Source: Gracilibacillus dipsosauri
Lineage (GTDB): Bacteria; Bacillota; Bacilli; Bacillales; Amphibacillaceae
Reading direction: 5' to 3'
NCBI RefSeq assembly: GCF_003176895.1
Contig: NZ_QGTD01000019.1
Location: 104,762 to 152,299, forward strand
DNA: 47,538 nucleotides
Shown here: positions 34,602 through 43,625 of the stretch, piece after piece
Numbering within the stretch: the first letter of the stretch is position 1
Layout: the number at the start of each line of letters is the position of its first letter
Translations under genes and position numbers: made by a program
The notes under the pieces: generated by a model
The model's input: the letters and a program-made list of their open reading frames with translations, nothing else
What the model was told of the DNA's origin: nothing
Database searches by the model: none

Positions 34602-35408
34602 TTACCCTCTCACTAATTTTGTTCGGATTTTATTAGATGTAAGCTCAACAATTAAGATGAGCACAACCAATCCAATTAAAATCGATCCTACTTCATTCCA
34701 TCTATAGGCATTCATTGCAAAAATAAGTGGTGCACCAATACCGCCGGCACCTACTAAACCTAATATAGACGCTTCTCGTAAATTCATATCAAATCGATAA
34801 ATCATGATCGAAAGAAACACGGAGAATAGCTGTGGAATGATGCCATATCGAATTTTTTCAAAGGTTGTACAACCAATGGATGTCATCGATTCAAAAATAC
34901 TTGTGTCCAAATCCTCAATAGCGTCCACATATAGCTTTGCAAGCATTCCAATTGAAATGACGGCGATCGTTAAAACACCGGCAAAAGGGCCTGGGCCTGT
35001 TACACGAATAAACATTAGACCATAGACCAATGCAGGGACTGTTCGTATAAAAATAAGTAGCAATCTTGTGATAAAGGCAACTGGTTTTGGAACAACATTG
35101 GATGCAGAGAAAAAGGCAAGTGGAATGGCTAGAATTGATCCAATGATGGTTCCAAGAAATGCTATCGCAATGGTTTCGACTAATAAATAAGCTACTCCTT
35201 GAGTTCCTGTTGCTAATAACAAATCAAGATCTGGGCTAATAATTCCTTTTAATATACTTCCTGCAATGGACATTCCACTTTGTTCAAGATTTTCTATATT
35301 AACAGCAGTAATGGACCACGCAAATAGAACTACTAAAACAGCAGAAATCAGCAAGATATAGCGATTGTTTCTCGGGGCATGATATAATTGTTTTTCGACT
35401 AAATTCAT
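34602..35408 (-). CDS. phnE: Phosphonate-type ABC transporter permease (second PhnE)
   Basis: Inner-membrane permease of 268 residues with about six transmembrane segments. It has the PhnE-type binding-protein-dependent transport motif near the C-terminus, REASILGLVGAGGIGAPL, and the coupling-helix region ESMTSIGCTTFEKIRYGIIPQL that contacts PhnC. It forms a probable heterodimer with the PhnE encoded 16 bp upstream. Last gene of phnDCEE. Confidence 0.92.
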   Translation of the reverse strand: MNLVEKQLYHAPRNNRYILLISAVLVVLFAWSITAVNIENLEQSGMSIAGSILKGIISPDLDLLLATGTQGVAYLLVETIAIAFLGTIIGSILAIPLAFFSASNVVPKPVAFITRLLLIFIRTVPALVYGLMFIRVTGPGPFAGVLTIAVISIGMLAKLYVDAIEDLDTSIFESMTSIGCTTFEKIRYGIIPQLFSVFLSIMIYRFDMNLREASILGLVGAGGIGAPLIFAMNAYRWNEVGSILIGLVVLILIVELTSNKIRTKLVRG

Positions 35409-35424
35409 GTATGAAAGACTCCTT

Positions 35425-36240
35425 TTACGTTAGCTTTTTCCTAAAATGCTCACTGATTGTTTCAATGAGAAAAACCGTGATCGCTAGCATCAATAAAATC
35501 ATGCCAACACTTGCATAATCCCGCCAGCCTAATCCCTCGTTTAGCAATAAACCAATCCCACCAGCACCTACATATCCTAAAATAGCCGCATAACGCACAT
35601 TTCCCTCAAAGCAAAACAATGAGGTAGATAAATAGTTTGGTAGAATCTGAGGAAAAATAGCATATCGAAACGCCTGGAGCTTATTCATTCCAATAGACTC
35701 CATTGCTTCAAATGCCTCCATGCTAGCATTTTCGATTTGTTCATAGAGTAGCTTACCGACATATGCTAGTGTGAATAGAAAAATAGCGACAGTACCAGCA
35801 AGTGTGCCTAATCCAAAAATAAAGGTGGCGATTAATGCGGATACTAATGTAGGCATTGTTCTTAATATGCTTAAAAAGACCTTCGTGATCATAGTGATGA
35901 TTTTAGCTTTAATAATATTCGTAGATGCTAGAAATGCGACGGGAACAGCTACCACTGCGCCCAAAAAAGAGCCGAGAATGGACATTTTAATTGTGTCTAA
36001 TAATGGTTGCCATAAGCTTGGGAAGTACTCCCATTTAGGTGGAATCATATCCCCGATGATCACAAAAAACTCATACCATCTACTCATTAATTGCTGGAAA
36101 TCAAAATTAGTAAATCGAAAAGATAAGATCAATCCAACAATGACTAATACTAGAATAATAGGAGTTCGTGATCTCTTTTCCTTCACTACACTACCACTAG
36201 CTAGTACAATTTTTTTCGGAGGGAAAATTTTGTCATACAT
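35425..36240 (-). CDS. phnE: Phosphonate-type ABC transporter permease (first PhnE)
   Basis: 271-residue permease, about six transmembrane segments, with the EAMESIGMNKLQAFRYAIFPQILPNY coupling region and the signature NVRYAAILGYVGAGGIGLLL. It is a paralogue of the downstream permease. The ATG follows GAAGGGGAAAAA and overlaps the end of phnC by 8 bp. Confidence 0.92.
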   Translation of the reverse strand: MYDKIFPPKKIVLASGSVVKEKRSRTPIILVLVIVGLILSFRFTNFDFQQLMSRWYEFFVIIGDMIPPKWEYFPSLWQPLLDTIKMSILGSFLGAVVAVPVAFLASTNIIKAKIITMITKVFLSILRTMPTLVSALIATFIFGLGTLAGTVAIFLFTLAYVGKLLYEQIENASMEAFEAMESIGMNKLQAFRYAIFPQILPNYLSTSLFCFEGNVRYAAILGYVGAGGIGLLLNEGLGWRDYASVGMILLMLAITVFLIETISEHFRKKLT

Positions 36241-37012
36241 AAACTTTTTCCCCTTCCACTTCTTTCATTACGTCTTCTCGACCTTTGTAAATATGATCTA
36301 ACACTTCCTCTGTAACATCTTTCGCACTACCATCGTATACAATTCTGCCGTCTCGGACCCCAAGTATTCTATGCGCATACTCCAGAGCAATTTCGACATG
36401 ATGAATGTTCATAATAACCGTTATACCCATTTCTTCATTGATCCTTTTAAAATCGTTCATAACTTGCTTAGAGGTCACAGGATCAAGGGAGGCGATCGGT
36501 TCATCTGCGAGAATAATCTCAGGATTCTGTGCCAATGTTCTAGCAAGCGCTACCCGTTGCTGCTGCCCCCCTGATAATTGGTCCACTCTTACAAATGCTT
36601 TATCCAAGATTCCGACCTGCTCCAATGCTGTTAGCGCCTTTATTTTGTGCTCTCTGGAGAAGATACCTGTCACCTTACGCCAGGCAGACAGTTCTGGCAC
36701 TAATGATACTAACACATTTTTCAGCACCGAAATTCGTGTCACGAGATTAAAGGATTGAAAGATCATTCCTATTCGCTGACGAAACTTACGAATCTCATAT
36801 CCTCTTAGTTTACCTATATCGATGCCATCAACGATCAGTTTTCCACGAGTGATATCATGCATTCGATTAATACAACGTATAAGTGTTGATTTACCTGCTC
36901 CTGATAAACCAATAACAGCAACAAATTCTCCTTTTGGAATTTGTATATTAATATCTTCTAATGCTTTCACATTATTGGGATACTTTTTTTCAACATTTTT
37001 AAATTCAATCAT
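36233..37012 (-). CDS. phnC: Phosphonate-type ABC transporter ATP-binding protein
   Basis: Cytoplasmic ATPase of the importer, 259 residues: Walker A GLSGAGKST (around residue 35), Q-loop MIFQSFNLV, ABC signature LSGGQQQRVALAR, Walker B IILADEP and switch His in IMNIHHVE. TRISVLKNVLVSLVPE and the length fit PhnC. GGAGAATC precedes the ATG. A hairpin in the gap to phnD may reduce its expression relative to the binding protein. Confidence 0.94.
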   Translation of the reverse strand: MIEFKNVEKKYPNNVKALEDINIQIPKGEFVAVIGLSGAGKSTLIRCINRMHDITRGKLIVDGIDIGKLRGYEIRKFRQRIGMIFQSFNLVTRISVLKNVLVSLVPELSAWRKVTGIFSREHKIKALTALEQVGILDKAFVRVDQLSGGQQQRVALARTLAQNPEIILADEPIASLDPVTSKQVMNDFKRINEEMGITVIMNIHHVEIALEYAHRILGVRDGRIVYDGSAKDVTEEVLDHIYKGREDVMKEVEGEKVYV

Positions 37013-37055
37013 TGTGATTCTCCATTCTTGTTTGAAAGCTTCCTTCGTTCTTGAA

Positions 37056-37091
37056 AGGTAGAAAATGAGAACATCAAAACGATGTTCTCAT
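37056..37091 (-). terminator. Attenuator-like hairpin between phnD and phnC
   Basis: A perfect 11-bp stem (37081-37091 with 37065-37075, 5-nt loop) followed by TTTTC on the minus strand lies 15 bp after the phnD stop and over 50 bp before phnC. Partial termination or 3'-end protection here would give more binding protein than membrane components, as in many importer operons. Confidence 0.75.
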
Positions 37092-37105
37092 GCTTGCAAT
37101 GCTCT

Positions 37106-38158
37106 TTAATTTAAGCTTTGCACAATCTCTTGTGCTTCTCGCTCATTATCATAATCCGATGACTCTGCTTCTTGATAGCCTTCATGGTTATAGATAGAAA
37201 TAACTTCTTTACCTTCATCCGTTTTGGCGATATTAATAAATGCCTGTTGAATGGCTGCTTTCAATTCATCTGTCATCTTTTCTGAATTCTTGCTCACACT
37301 CACGGTGTCATTATAAATTCCTGGTGTCACACCAATTACATTCGTTTCATCCCAAATGGATGCTTTTCCTCCAAATTCATCTTCCCATGCTTCTGCATTA
37401 TCTCTTCTAGCGTCTGCATAAGTGACCATCACATCAATTTGTCCTTTCGCTAAACGGGCAAATGCACTCCCATAGGAATCTACTTGAACAGCATTATCTA
37501 AATCTGCAATCGTCTTATCAAACTTCTCACGTAGCCAAAGCGATGGATAAATATATCCTGCTGGTGAAGAAGAGGACATGACTGCCCAGGAAGCACTGTT
37601 CACATCTTCAAATGAAAGCTCTTCTCCATTGTTTACTTTTTCCGCTAATGCTTGTCCTTTTTCGGAAGGGCCTGCAATCATAAGTGCGCGATAATAGGTT
37701 ACTTGATCCTCTACCGCTTCTGTCGGTTTATTATCATTCCAATCCTTGGCATTGTCTGAATCATTATTTAAACCTGCTCGAGTTGCAGTTAATATTACTT
37801 CCGCACCATCATCATAAAGCACATATGTACCACCAGGAATTAAGCCAATATCTGTTGTACCTGCTGAAAGAGCTTCCCCAACTGCCTCATAATTGGTACC
37901 TACTGAAATATCTACTTCGCCAATCTCATAACCCTGTGTTGCCATCTCTTCTTTCAATAAATCCTTTAATGGTTCTGTTGCGGTAATGATTTCGTCTGGC
38001 TCTCTTGATGGTACAAAGCCAATCGAAAGTGTATCTATTTTTTCATTAGAACCTTCTCCATCCGTTTCTTTTTCTTTCGCAGAGCCTTCTTCTGTGTCAC
38101 CACATGCAACTAGTATTGAAAGCAACAAGGCGATCACGATTAACCATAGCTTTTTCAA
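37106..38158 (-). CDS. phnD: Phosphonate-type ABC transporter substrate-binding lipoprotein
   Basis: Extracytoplasmic receptor of the importer, 350 residues. Lipoprotein signal: KKLWLIVIALLLSILVAC with the lipidated Cys near residue 19, followed by an acidic linker. The PhnD-type fold shows IGFVPSREPDE, SVGTNYEAVGEALSAGTTDIGLIPGGTYVL and SSSSPAGYIYPS. The start is TTG, 5-6 bp after GAGGGGGAT. Related receptors bind phosphonates, phosphite or hypophosphite; no C-P lyase or phosphite dehydrogenase gene is adjacent, so the true ligand is open. A PhoP-type box lies upstream. Confidence 0.92.
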   Translation of the reverse strand: MKKLWLIVIALLLSILVACGDTEEGSAKEKETDGEGSNEKIDTLSIGFVPSREPDEIITATEPLKDLLKEEMATQGYEIGEVDISVGTNYEAVGEALSAGTTDIGLIPGGTYVLYDDGAEVILTATRAGLNNDSDNAKDWNDNKPTEAVEDQVTYYRALMIAGPSEKGQALAEKVNNGEELSFEDVNSASWAVMSSSSPAGYIYPSLWLREKFDKTIADLDNAVQVDSYGSAFARLAKGQIDVMVTYADARRDNAEAWEDEFGGKASIWDETNVIGVTPGIYNDTVSVSKNSEKMTDELKAAIQQAFINIAKTDEGKEVISIYNHEGYQEAESSDYDNEREAQEIVQSLN

Positions 38159-38214
38159 TTTTTATCCCCCTCAAGTCATCCATATTTCCTAGACAATACC
38201 ATCTTAAATTGCAA

Positions 38215-38254
38215 ATATTAAGAAATAACCTTATTTTTGTAAAATTTTTGTAAA
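38215..38254 (-). promoter_or_regulatory. PhoP-type box and -10 of the phn operon
   Basis: Two exact TTTACA hexamers (complement 38249-38254 and 38238-38243) have the 11-bp period of a PhoP box. A -10-like TAATAT (complement 38215-38220) lies downstream. Weaker hexamers in register flank them. This fits induction of the importer under phosphate limitation. Confidence 0.65.
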
Positions 38255-38259
38255 TAATA

Positions 38260-38295
38260 GAAATAGGAATACCCGATGCAGAGCATTCCTATTTC
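38260..38295 (-). terminator. Hairpin terminator after the 38313 gene
   Basis: A perfect 11-bp stem (38285-38295 with 38260-38270) with a 14-nt loop lies 17 bp after the stop of the upstream minus-strand gene and directly before the phn PhoP box. The downstream tail is only moderately T-rich (TATTATTTAC). Confidence 0.6.
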
Positions 38296-38312
38296 TTGTC
38301 CATCTAACCCGA

Positions 38313-39941
38313 TTAAGGATGAATCTCCCAATTGTCAATATTAATTCGTTCACCAGATACACCTTCTACAAGAAGCCGAAAACGAACAGGGTTTCCTTCA
38401 TTAACTGTTATATCTTTCGTTGCTAAAGAGCTACCGCTATGATAAGGCCCTCCAATTGTTGACCACGAAGCTCCACCATTTGTTGACTTTTGGATAGACC
38501 ATTTGGTACCACTATCATTGCCAAAATTAGCATGGGATAAAGATATACTTGATGCGCTATCCACGTCAAAATTCATTTCAATAGAACCTTCTACCCTAAT
38601 TCTTGCTGCTTGCGTACCATTTTTCTTATCACTGGAAAGGTCTCCTAGCAGGGCATTATCAAAATACCAAGATCCTGAGGATAAGCTAACTGTACCTGCT
38701 GCATAGGCTCCTTTACTTCCGCTTTCAAAGTTTTCCATTGCATCATTCTCAATAGGATCACTATCTTCCGCCCCTTCATATCCATAGGATCCTGGGTCAA
38801 AGGTTGAGCGATCCCACCAATCGTAATCAGGCTCTGGTAGACTCCATGGCTCGGATTGAGGTTCAGTAGATGTCACAGGATTCTCTAATGCTAACAATTC
38901 GGTTTCTTGATCCAATTCCAAACCATTCACCTGATCTAAGGAGGTGTAGTTTTCCTGTACGGCCAACCAATTGATAAGATTGACAAGTAAAATATGATTA
39001 TCTTGGTCATAAAATCCATCATATGTTTTCTTCGTTCCACCAGTTTCTTCTCGCTTATACTTCGGCGTAATGTCTTCTACTGGTGAAGAATCGCCTATCA
39101 CCGCGACTTTTCCTAGATTTGATTTAGAGATAGCAACATATGGTCCTTCTTCTATCCCACCACCATTATAAACACCTTGGTCTACCGCATGTGACCAAGC
39201 CTCATTCGTTTCTTCGATATACACGATACCTTTGGCTTTATCCGAATCAGTAATCGCTACAGTAGAGCCTGCGTGCATGGTCATCGTTCCGACACCTTCG
39301 GTAATATCAAATGCTTGAGAAGGTTCTACAACTAGATCGGAATATACATTTCCTAGTGAATTGTAACGAATTCTGAACCCAAAGTTATCGGATAACCAAT
39401 CAGAGCTTTCTACATCTTGCATATAAAAAGAATTTGCTTCTTCTGAACTCATCCCCTTGGCTGGATCCTGCCATGCACCTCGACGGTACCCGTTAAACGC
39501 TTCAGAGGAATCCCATCTATTCTTATTTCGATCGGCATTGTAATGATCAGCGATGAAAAAAATACTTCCACCCTGATGGACATAATCTAGCATTGCCTCC
39601 TGCTCACTGGTTGAAAAGGGAATATTAGCTTCGGGGATAACAAATACTTCATAATCATCTATATCATCTAAAGTAAACCTGCCTTCTTTTCTTAATTCCG
39701 TTACATAATATCCTTCCTCTGCAATCGCATCGGCAAAATCTGAAAAAGCGCCATCTATCACCCAATCTGCTGCGCCCGCTGTTTGCCCATGAGTATTATC
39801 GAACAAGACAGACTTACCATTTGCCGTTTGGGATGGTAATATTTCTGGAGCTGGATCAAGTGGACCCTCCGCACTTAAACTTGGAGCTAGTAACCAACTA
39901 AATAGAAACACAAGGCCTAATGAAACTAACTTTCTTCTCAT
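38313..39941 (-). CDS. Large secreted protein with a GATase1-like N-terminal domain
   Basis: About 542 residues with a signal peptide (RRKLVSLGLVFLFSWLLAPSLSA). Residues about 45-330 look like a DUF4350/ThuA-type glutamine-amidotransferase-like fold: VLFDNTHGQTAG, DYEVFVIPEANIPFS, YVHQGGSIFFIADHYN and GKVAVIGDSSPVED. A Pro/Glu/Asp-rich linker follows, then a C-terminal beta-sandwich (ENFESGSKGAYAAGTVSLSSGSWYF...INIDNWEIHP) of the kind attached to secreted nucleases and surface proteins. ATG at 39941 lies 8 bp after AAAGGA; the one at 39950 directly abuts it. Catalytic function is unknown; alone between the phn operon and the dioxygenase gene. Confidence 0.75.
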   Translation of the reverse strand: MRRKLVSLGLVFLFSWLLAPSLSAEGPLDPAPEILPSQTANGKSVLFDNTHGQTAGAADWVIDGAFSDFADAIAEEGYYVTELRKEGRFTLDDIDDYEVFVIPEANIPFSTSEQEAMLDYVHQGGSIFFIADHYNADRNKNRWDSSEAFNGYRRGAWQDPAKGMSSEEANSFYMQDVESSDWLSDNFGFRIRYNSLGNVYSDLVVEPSQAFDITEGVGTMTMHAGSTVAITDSDKAKGIVYIEETNEAWSHAVDQGVYNGGGIEEGPYVAISKSNLGKVAVIGDSSPVEDITPKYKREETGGTKKTYDGFYDQDNHILLVNLINWLAVQENYTSLDQVNGLELDQETELLALENPVTSTEPQSEPWSLPEPDYDWWDRSTFDPGSYGYEGAEDSDPIENDAMENFESGSKGAYAAGTVSLSSGSWYFDNALLGDLSSDKKNGTQAARIRVEGSIEMNFDVDSASSISLSHANFGNDSGTKWSIQKSTNGGASWSTIGGPYHSGSSLATKDITVNEGNPVRFRLLVEGVSGERINIDNWEIHP

Positions 39942-40083
39942 CTTCTTCATCCTTTCAGAAAATTTAATTTCAAGCTCACCACCATCACTTCCTTTTTAAA
40001 GTTAGCATATAATTATTTTATTCCTATTGAAGCTCTGTTAACTCTTTGTAAAATTTTTGAAATTAAGCATACTTTTAAGATAT

Positions 40084-40119
40084 GTAAAAAGACTTTCCTC
40101 CATAGTAGGAAGAAAGTCT
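40084..40119 (-). terminator. Terminator of the dioxygenase gene
   Basis: AGAC-TTTC arms (40112-40119 with 40090-40097), extended inward by a mostly paired segment, are followed on the minus strand by TTTTTAC. It lies 12 bp after the stop. Confidence 0.85.
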
Positions 40120-40131
40120 CTTCAATTCCAA

Positions 40132-41115
40132 TTACTCGTATTCCTTTTCGATTGTCATTGTACTTCTAACCGTGTCAATGTGGCGTACCATGCCTTCAAT
40201 CTGTTCTCTTTTATCCTCTAAAAATGGTGGTAGGGAAAGCCTCTCCCCGAGTGTCTCGTAATCCTCATCACCCATAAATCCTGGGCCATCTGTGGCAAGC
40301 TCGAATAAAATCTGTGGAGCTACCCTTGTATAAAGAGATTGGAAGAAAAAGCGATCAACAAAGCCTGATGTTTGAAAACCAAATTGCCGATAATGTTTAT
40401 CCCATTCTAACAATGTTTCTTTGTTATCTACACGAAATGCGGCATGGTGTACCGTTCCGTACCCTTGCTGGGCCATTGGTAATACGACGTTTTCTTCGAC
40501 AATAACTCTTGCTCCATTTCCACCTTCTCCCACTTCAAATAAATGGAAGGAATCTTCTTGTTCGATTTCTTCAAATTGTAATACCTTTTCCATCACTTGT
40601 TTAAAATAGGCAAAATCCTGTATCCGAACAAAAATTGGACCCAAGCCAGTGATGGCGTATTCTAACGGAATCGGTCCATCTTGCCATGGGATCCCTGAGT
40701 CGACCCCAATGTTGTTTTCATCTGATATTAACTGATATTGTTGATCATCAAAGTCTACAAAGGATAATGTCTTTCTGTTGAATTGTTCTTTAATCCCAGT
40801 ATGTTTTACTTCTAATCGATCGAAGCGTTTTTTCCAATATTCTATCGCTGCATCACTTGGTACTCGAAAAGATGTTTTATAGATCTCATTCGTTCCATGT
40901 GTTCCTTTTGGGATGCCTGGAAAATCGAAAAACGTCATATCTGTACCTGGATTACCTTTATCATCCGCAAAGAATAAATGATAGGTTTGGATATCGTCTT
41001 GATTAACGGTTTTCTTCACTAAACGCATCCCTAGAACATACGTGAAAAATTGATAATTTTTTTCTGCACTACTCGTAATGGCTGTAACATGGTGTACCCC
41101 TTTTAAACCATTCAT
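40132..41115 (-). CDS. mhqO: Ring-cleaving dioxygenase / glyoxalase-fold protein (MhqO type)
   Basis: Vicinal-oxygen-chelate protein of about 327 residues with two glyoxalase modules: GLKGVHHVTAIT...LGMRLVKKTVNQDD, then GYGTVHHAAFRVDN and ILFELATDGPGF, carrying the metal His and Glu positions. Relatives in Bacillus (MhqA/E/O) detoxify hydroquinones and catechols and are repressed by MhqR. ATG at 41115 (MNGLKGVHHV) lies 9 bp after AGGGG; the ATG at 41124 abuts that site. A textbook MhqR-like operator covers its start region, which supports the name. Substrate itself is not proven. Confidence 0.88.
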   Translation of the reverse strand: MNGLKGVHHVTAITSSAEKNYQFFTYVLGMRLVKKTVNQDDIQTYHLFFADDKGNPGTDMTFFDFPGIPKGTHGTNEIYKTSFRVPSDAAIEYWKKRFDRLEVKHTGIKEQFNRKTLSFVDFDDQQYQLISDENNIGVDSGIPWQDGPIPLEYAITGLGPIFVRIQDFAYFKQVMEKVLQFEEIEQEDSFHLFEVGEGGNGARVIVEENVVLPMAQQGYGTVHHAAFRVDNKETLLEWDKHYRQFGFQTSGFVDRFFFQSLYTRVAPQILFELATDGPGFMGDEDYETLGERLSLPPFLEDKREQIEGMVRHIDTVRSTMTIEKEYE

Positions 41116-41192
41116 CTGATTCATCCCCTAGTTTCGATGTTTTTGAAATTTACCATTGCTAATCGTTCGAAAGACCCCAATGATGGAAATTC

Positions 41193-41242
41193 ATTTATCT
41201 CGAATTCAAGATAAATATAACATAGGATCTTGATTAGGTCAA
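41193..41242 (-). promoter_or_regulatory. Promoter with MhqR-type operator
   Basis: TTGACC (complement 41237-41242), a 17-bp spacer and TATATT (complement 41214-41219) form the promoter. Directly downstream lies a 24-bp palindrome at 41193-41216 (arms ATTTATCT and AGATAAAT around CGAATTCA, one mismatch). The core ATCTCGAATTCAAGAT agrees with the B. subtilis MhqR operator. Expected behaviour: derepression by quinones or diamide. The mhqR gene is not in this window. Confidence 0.88.
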
Positions 41243-41268
41243 TTAGTTTGTATTCTATATAGACAGAA

Positions 41269-41313
41269 AGGCTATCCTTCCCATCCTATAAAAAGAAATG
41301 TTTAGGGTAGCCT
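41269..41313 (-). terminator. Possible terminator of the NAD salvage operon
   Basis: AGGCTACCC and GGATAGCCT (minus strand; 41305-41313 with 41269-41277) form 9 bp with one G-U across a 27-nt loop, followed by TTCTG. It is weak, but placed 7 bp after the nadE stop. Confidence 0.5.
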
Positions 41314-41319
41314 CATGTT

Positions 41320-42147
41320 TTACTTCCACCAATTATCAAAAACAGAAATTGGCTCTTCTCTTTTATGCCTTGTTTTCATATACCAGTCCTCAATCGTTTC
41401 GGCATCTTGATCGCTAACTGGTTTGCCTTCTAGATAGTTATCTATCGCTTCATAGCTTACTCCTAATGCAACTTCATCAGGAAGCATCGGCTTATCACTT
41501 TCCAAATCTGCTGTCGGCGTTTTTAAGTATAAATGTTCTGGACAACCAAGCATTTTTAAGATTGCTTTCCCTTGTCGCTTAGTAAGACGATATAATGGAA
41601 TAATGTCTGCCGCTCCATCTCCATACTTGGTGAAAAAGCCAGTCACTGCTTCGGCTGCATGATCAGTCCCAGCTACTACACCGTTAAGAGATGCAGCAAT
41701 ATCATACTGTACCTTCATACGTTCTCTTGCCTTTGTATTTCCTTTTACAAAATCACTTAGTGGACCGATTTCTTTTTCCACTGCTTCCTCACTCGCATCT
41801 ACTGCTGCTTTAATGTTTACGCGAACTGTTTTACTCGGTTGAATAAAAGCCAAAGCATCCAAACAATCTTCTTCATCCGCTTGTTCCCCATACGGAAGCC
41901 TCACTGCAATAAATTGATAATCATTCTTTCCGTTTTCCTCATTTAACTCATTAACTGCTGTTTGGCAAATATAACCTGCTAACGTCGAATCCTGACCTCC
42001 AGAAATCCCCAATACAACACTTTTCAAAAAAGAATACTTTGACAGATAATCTTTTACGAAATCGACACTTCGGCGAAACTCTTCTTGCGGATCAATTTCT
42101 GGTTGTACTTTTAGTTTTTGGATAATTTCCTTTTGCAATGGACGCAT
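41320..42147 (-). CDS. nadE: NH3-dependent NAD+ synthetase
   Basis: Amidates nicotinic acid adenine dinucleotide to NAD+, the last step of synthesis and salvage. 275 residues with the N-type ATP pyrophosphatase loop [13 protein letters not shown] (around residue 46), [23 protein letters not shown], and [11 protein letters not shown]. No glutaminase domain, so free ammonia is used. The frame begins at a GTG three codons upstream, but ATG at 42147 lies 8 bp after AAAGGAG. It is the last gene of pncA-pncB-nadE, 13 bp after pncB. Confidence 0.95.
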   Translation of the reverse strand: MRPLQKEIIQKLKVQPEIDPQEEFRRSVDFVKDYLSKYSFLKSVVLGISGGQDSTLAGYICQTAVNELNEENGKNDYQFIAVRLPYGEQADEEDCLDALAFIQPSKTVRVNIKAAVDASEEAVEKEIGPLSDFVKGNTKARERMKVQYDIAASLNGVVAGTDHAAEAVTGFFTKYGDGAADIIPLYRLTKRQGKAILKMLGCPEHLYLKTPTADLESDKPMLPDEVALGVSYEAIDNYLEGKPVSDQDAETIEDWYMKTRHKREEPISVFDNWWK

Positions 42148-42160
42148 GTGATACACTCCT

Positions 42161-43624
42161 TTATTCTGATTTCACCATATCTTTAACACGTTGTTTGATT
42201 GCTTTTATCAGGTTCATTTTATTTTCCCAGCATTTTTCACTCAAATCAACAGGATATTCCTCAGGCTTCATTGTTCGCTTATACTCTTCCCATAAGAGAT
42301 TCATATTTTCCGTTGTGTAATTTTGAATTTCCTGAAGACTAGGTGACTCATAGCAAATTTCCCCATCTACTACCACATCCTGATGTAAATCCTTCGCTGT
42401 GAAATTCGTCACAAACTTACTAATATAGGTATGGACAGGGTGAAACATCTTCAGCCTCGGCTCTTCCTGGGGATTCTCATCTTCTAAAGCAATATAATCC
42501 CCTTCAGAGTGGCCATTTTCATTATTAATAATGCGATAAACACGTTTACTACCAGGTGTAGTCACCTTTTCGGGATTAGCCGAAATCTTAATCGTATCCA
42601 CCATTTCTTCATTCTCTTCGATCGAAACAAGCTTGTATACTCCCCCAAGGGCTGCTTGATCGTAAGCAGTAATTAGCTTTGTTCCTATTCCATAGATATC
42701 AATTTTAGCTCCCTGTGCCTGTAGGTTTAAAATTGTATATTCATCTAAATCGTTTGATGCGATAATCTCTGCATCTTTAAATCCAGCAGCATCCAACATT
42801 TTACGGGCTTTCTTAGATAAATATGCCATATCTCCACTATCTAAACGGATACCTTTAAAATTTATTTTATCACCGAATTCCTTCGCTACACGGATGGCAT
42901 TAGGAACACCAGAACGAAGTGTGTCATAAGTATCTACCAAGAAGACACAATCATAATGGGTGCTCGCATATTTTTTAAATGCTTCATAATCACTGCGATA
43001 TGCCTGTACCATAGAATGGGCATGTGTCCCTGCTATCGGTATGCCAAATAGCTTTCCTGCTCGGACATTGCTTGTTGCAGAAAAACCACCGATATAAGCG
43101 GCACGGGTTCCCCAAATGGCAGCATCCATTTCATGAGCTCTTCTTGTACCAAATTCCATCACAACACTATCACCAACAACATATTTAATCCTAGCAGCTT
43201 TTGTCGCAATCAATGTTTGATAATTCACAATGTTCAATAAAGGTGTCTCGATTAATTGTGCTTCTGCCAGTGGTGCTTCTATGCGCATAAGAGGCTCATT
43301 GGCAAAAACAACTTCCCCCTCTTTCATAGAACGTATCGTACCACTAAAGCGCATATTGCGTAAATACTCTAGAAAGTCGTCATCATAGCCGCCAATCTCT
43401 TTTAAGTAAGTCAAATCACTTTCGGTAAAACCAAAATTATGAATAAAATCCAATACCCGATCTAATCCTGCAAAAACAGCATAACCATTGTCAAAAGGCA
43501 GTTTGCGAAAATAGAGCTCAAAAACTGCTTTATTCTCTGCCATTCCATCTCTCCAATAGGTTTCTGCCATGTTTACTTGATACAAATCAGTATGCAGCAT
43601 CAAGCTATCGTCTTCATATGTCAT
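42161..43624 (-). CDS. pncB: Nicotinate phosphoribosyltransferase
   Basis: Makes nicotinate mononucleotide from nicotinate and PRPP. About 487 residues, with [15 protein letters not shown] at the N-terminus, [27 protein letters not shown] (with the phosphorylated His region), [15 protein letters not shown] and [13 protein letters not shown] at 43624 (MTYEDDSL) lies 8 bp after GGAGG; the longer frame would use a TTG overlapping that site. The start is 1 bp after the pncA stop. Confidence 0.95.
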   Translation of the reverse strand: MTYEDDSLMLHTDLYQVNMAETYWRDGMAENKAVFELYFRKLPFDNGYAVFAGLDRVLDFIHNFGFTESDLTYLKEIGGYDDDFLEYLRNMRFSGTIRSMKEGEVVFANEPLMRIEAPLAEAQLIETPLLNIVNYQTLIATKAARIKYVVGDSVVMEFGTRRAHEMDAAIWGTRAAYIGGFSATSNVRAGKLFGIPIAGTHAHSMVQAYRSDYEAFKKYASTHYDCVFLVDTYDTLRSGVPNAIRVAKEFGDKINFKGIRLDSGDMAYLSKKARKMLDAAGFKDAEIIASNDLDEYTILNLQAQGAKIDIYGIGTKLITAYDQAALGGVYKLVSIEENEEMVDTIKISANPEKVTTPGSKRVYRIINNENGHSEGDYIALEDENPQEEPRLKMFHPVHTYISKFVTNFTAKDLHQDVVVDGEICYESPSLQEIQNYTTENMNLLWEEYKRTMKPEEYPVDLSEKCWENKMNLIKAIKQRVKDMVKSE

Positions 43625-43625
43625 C

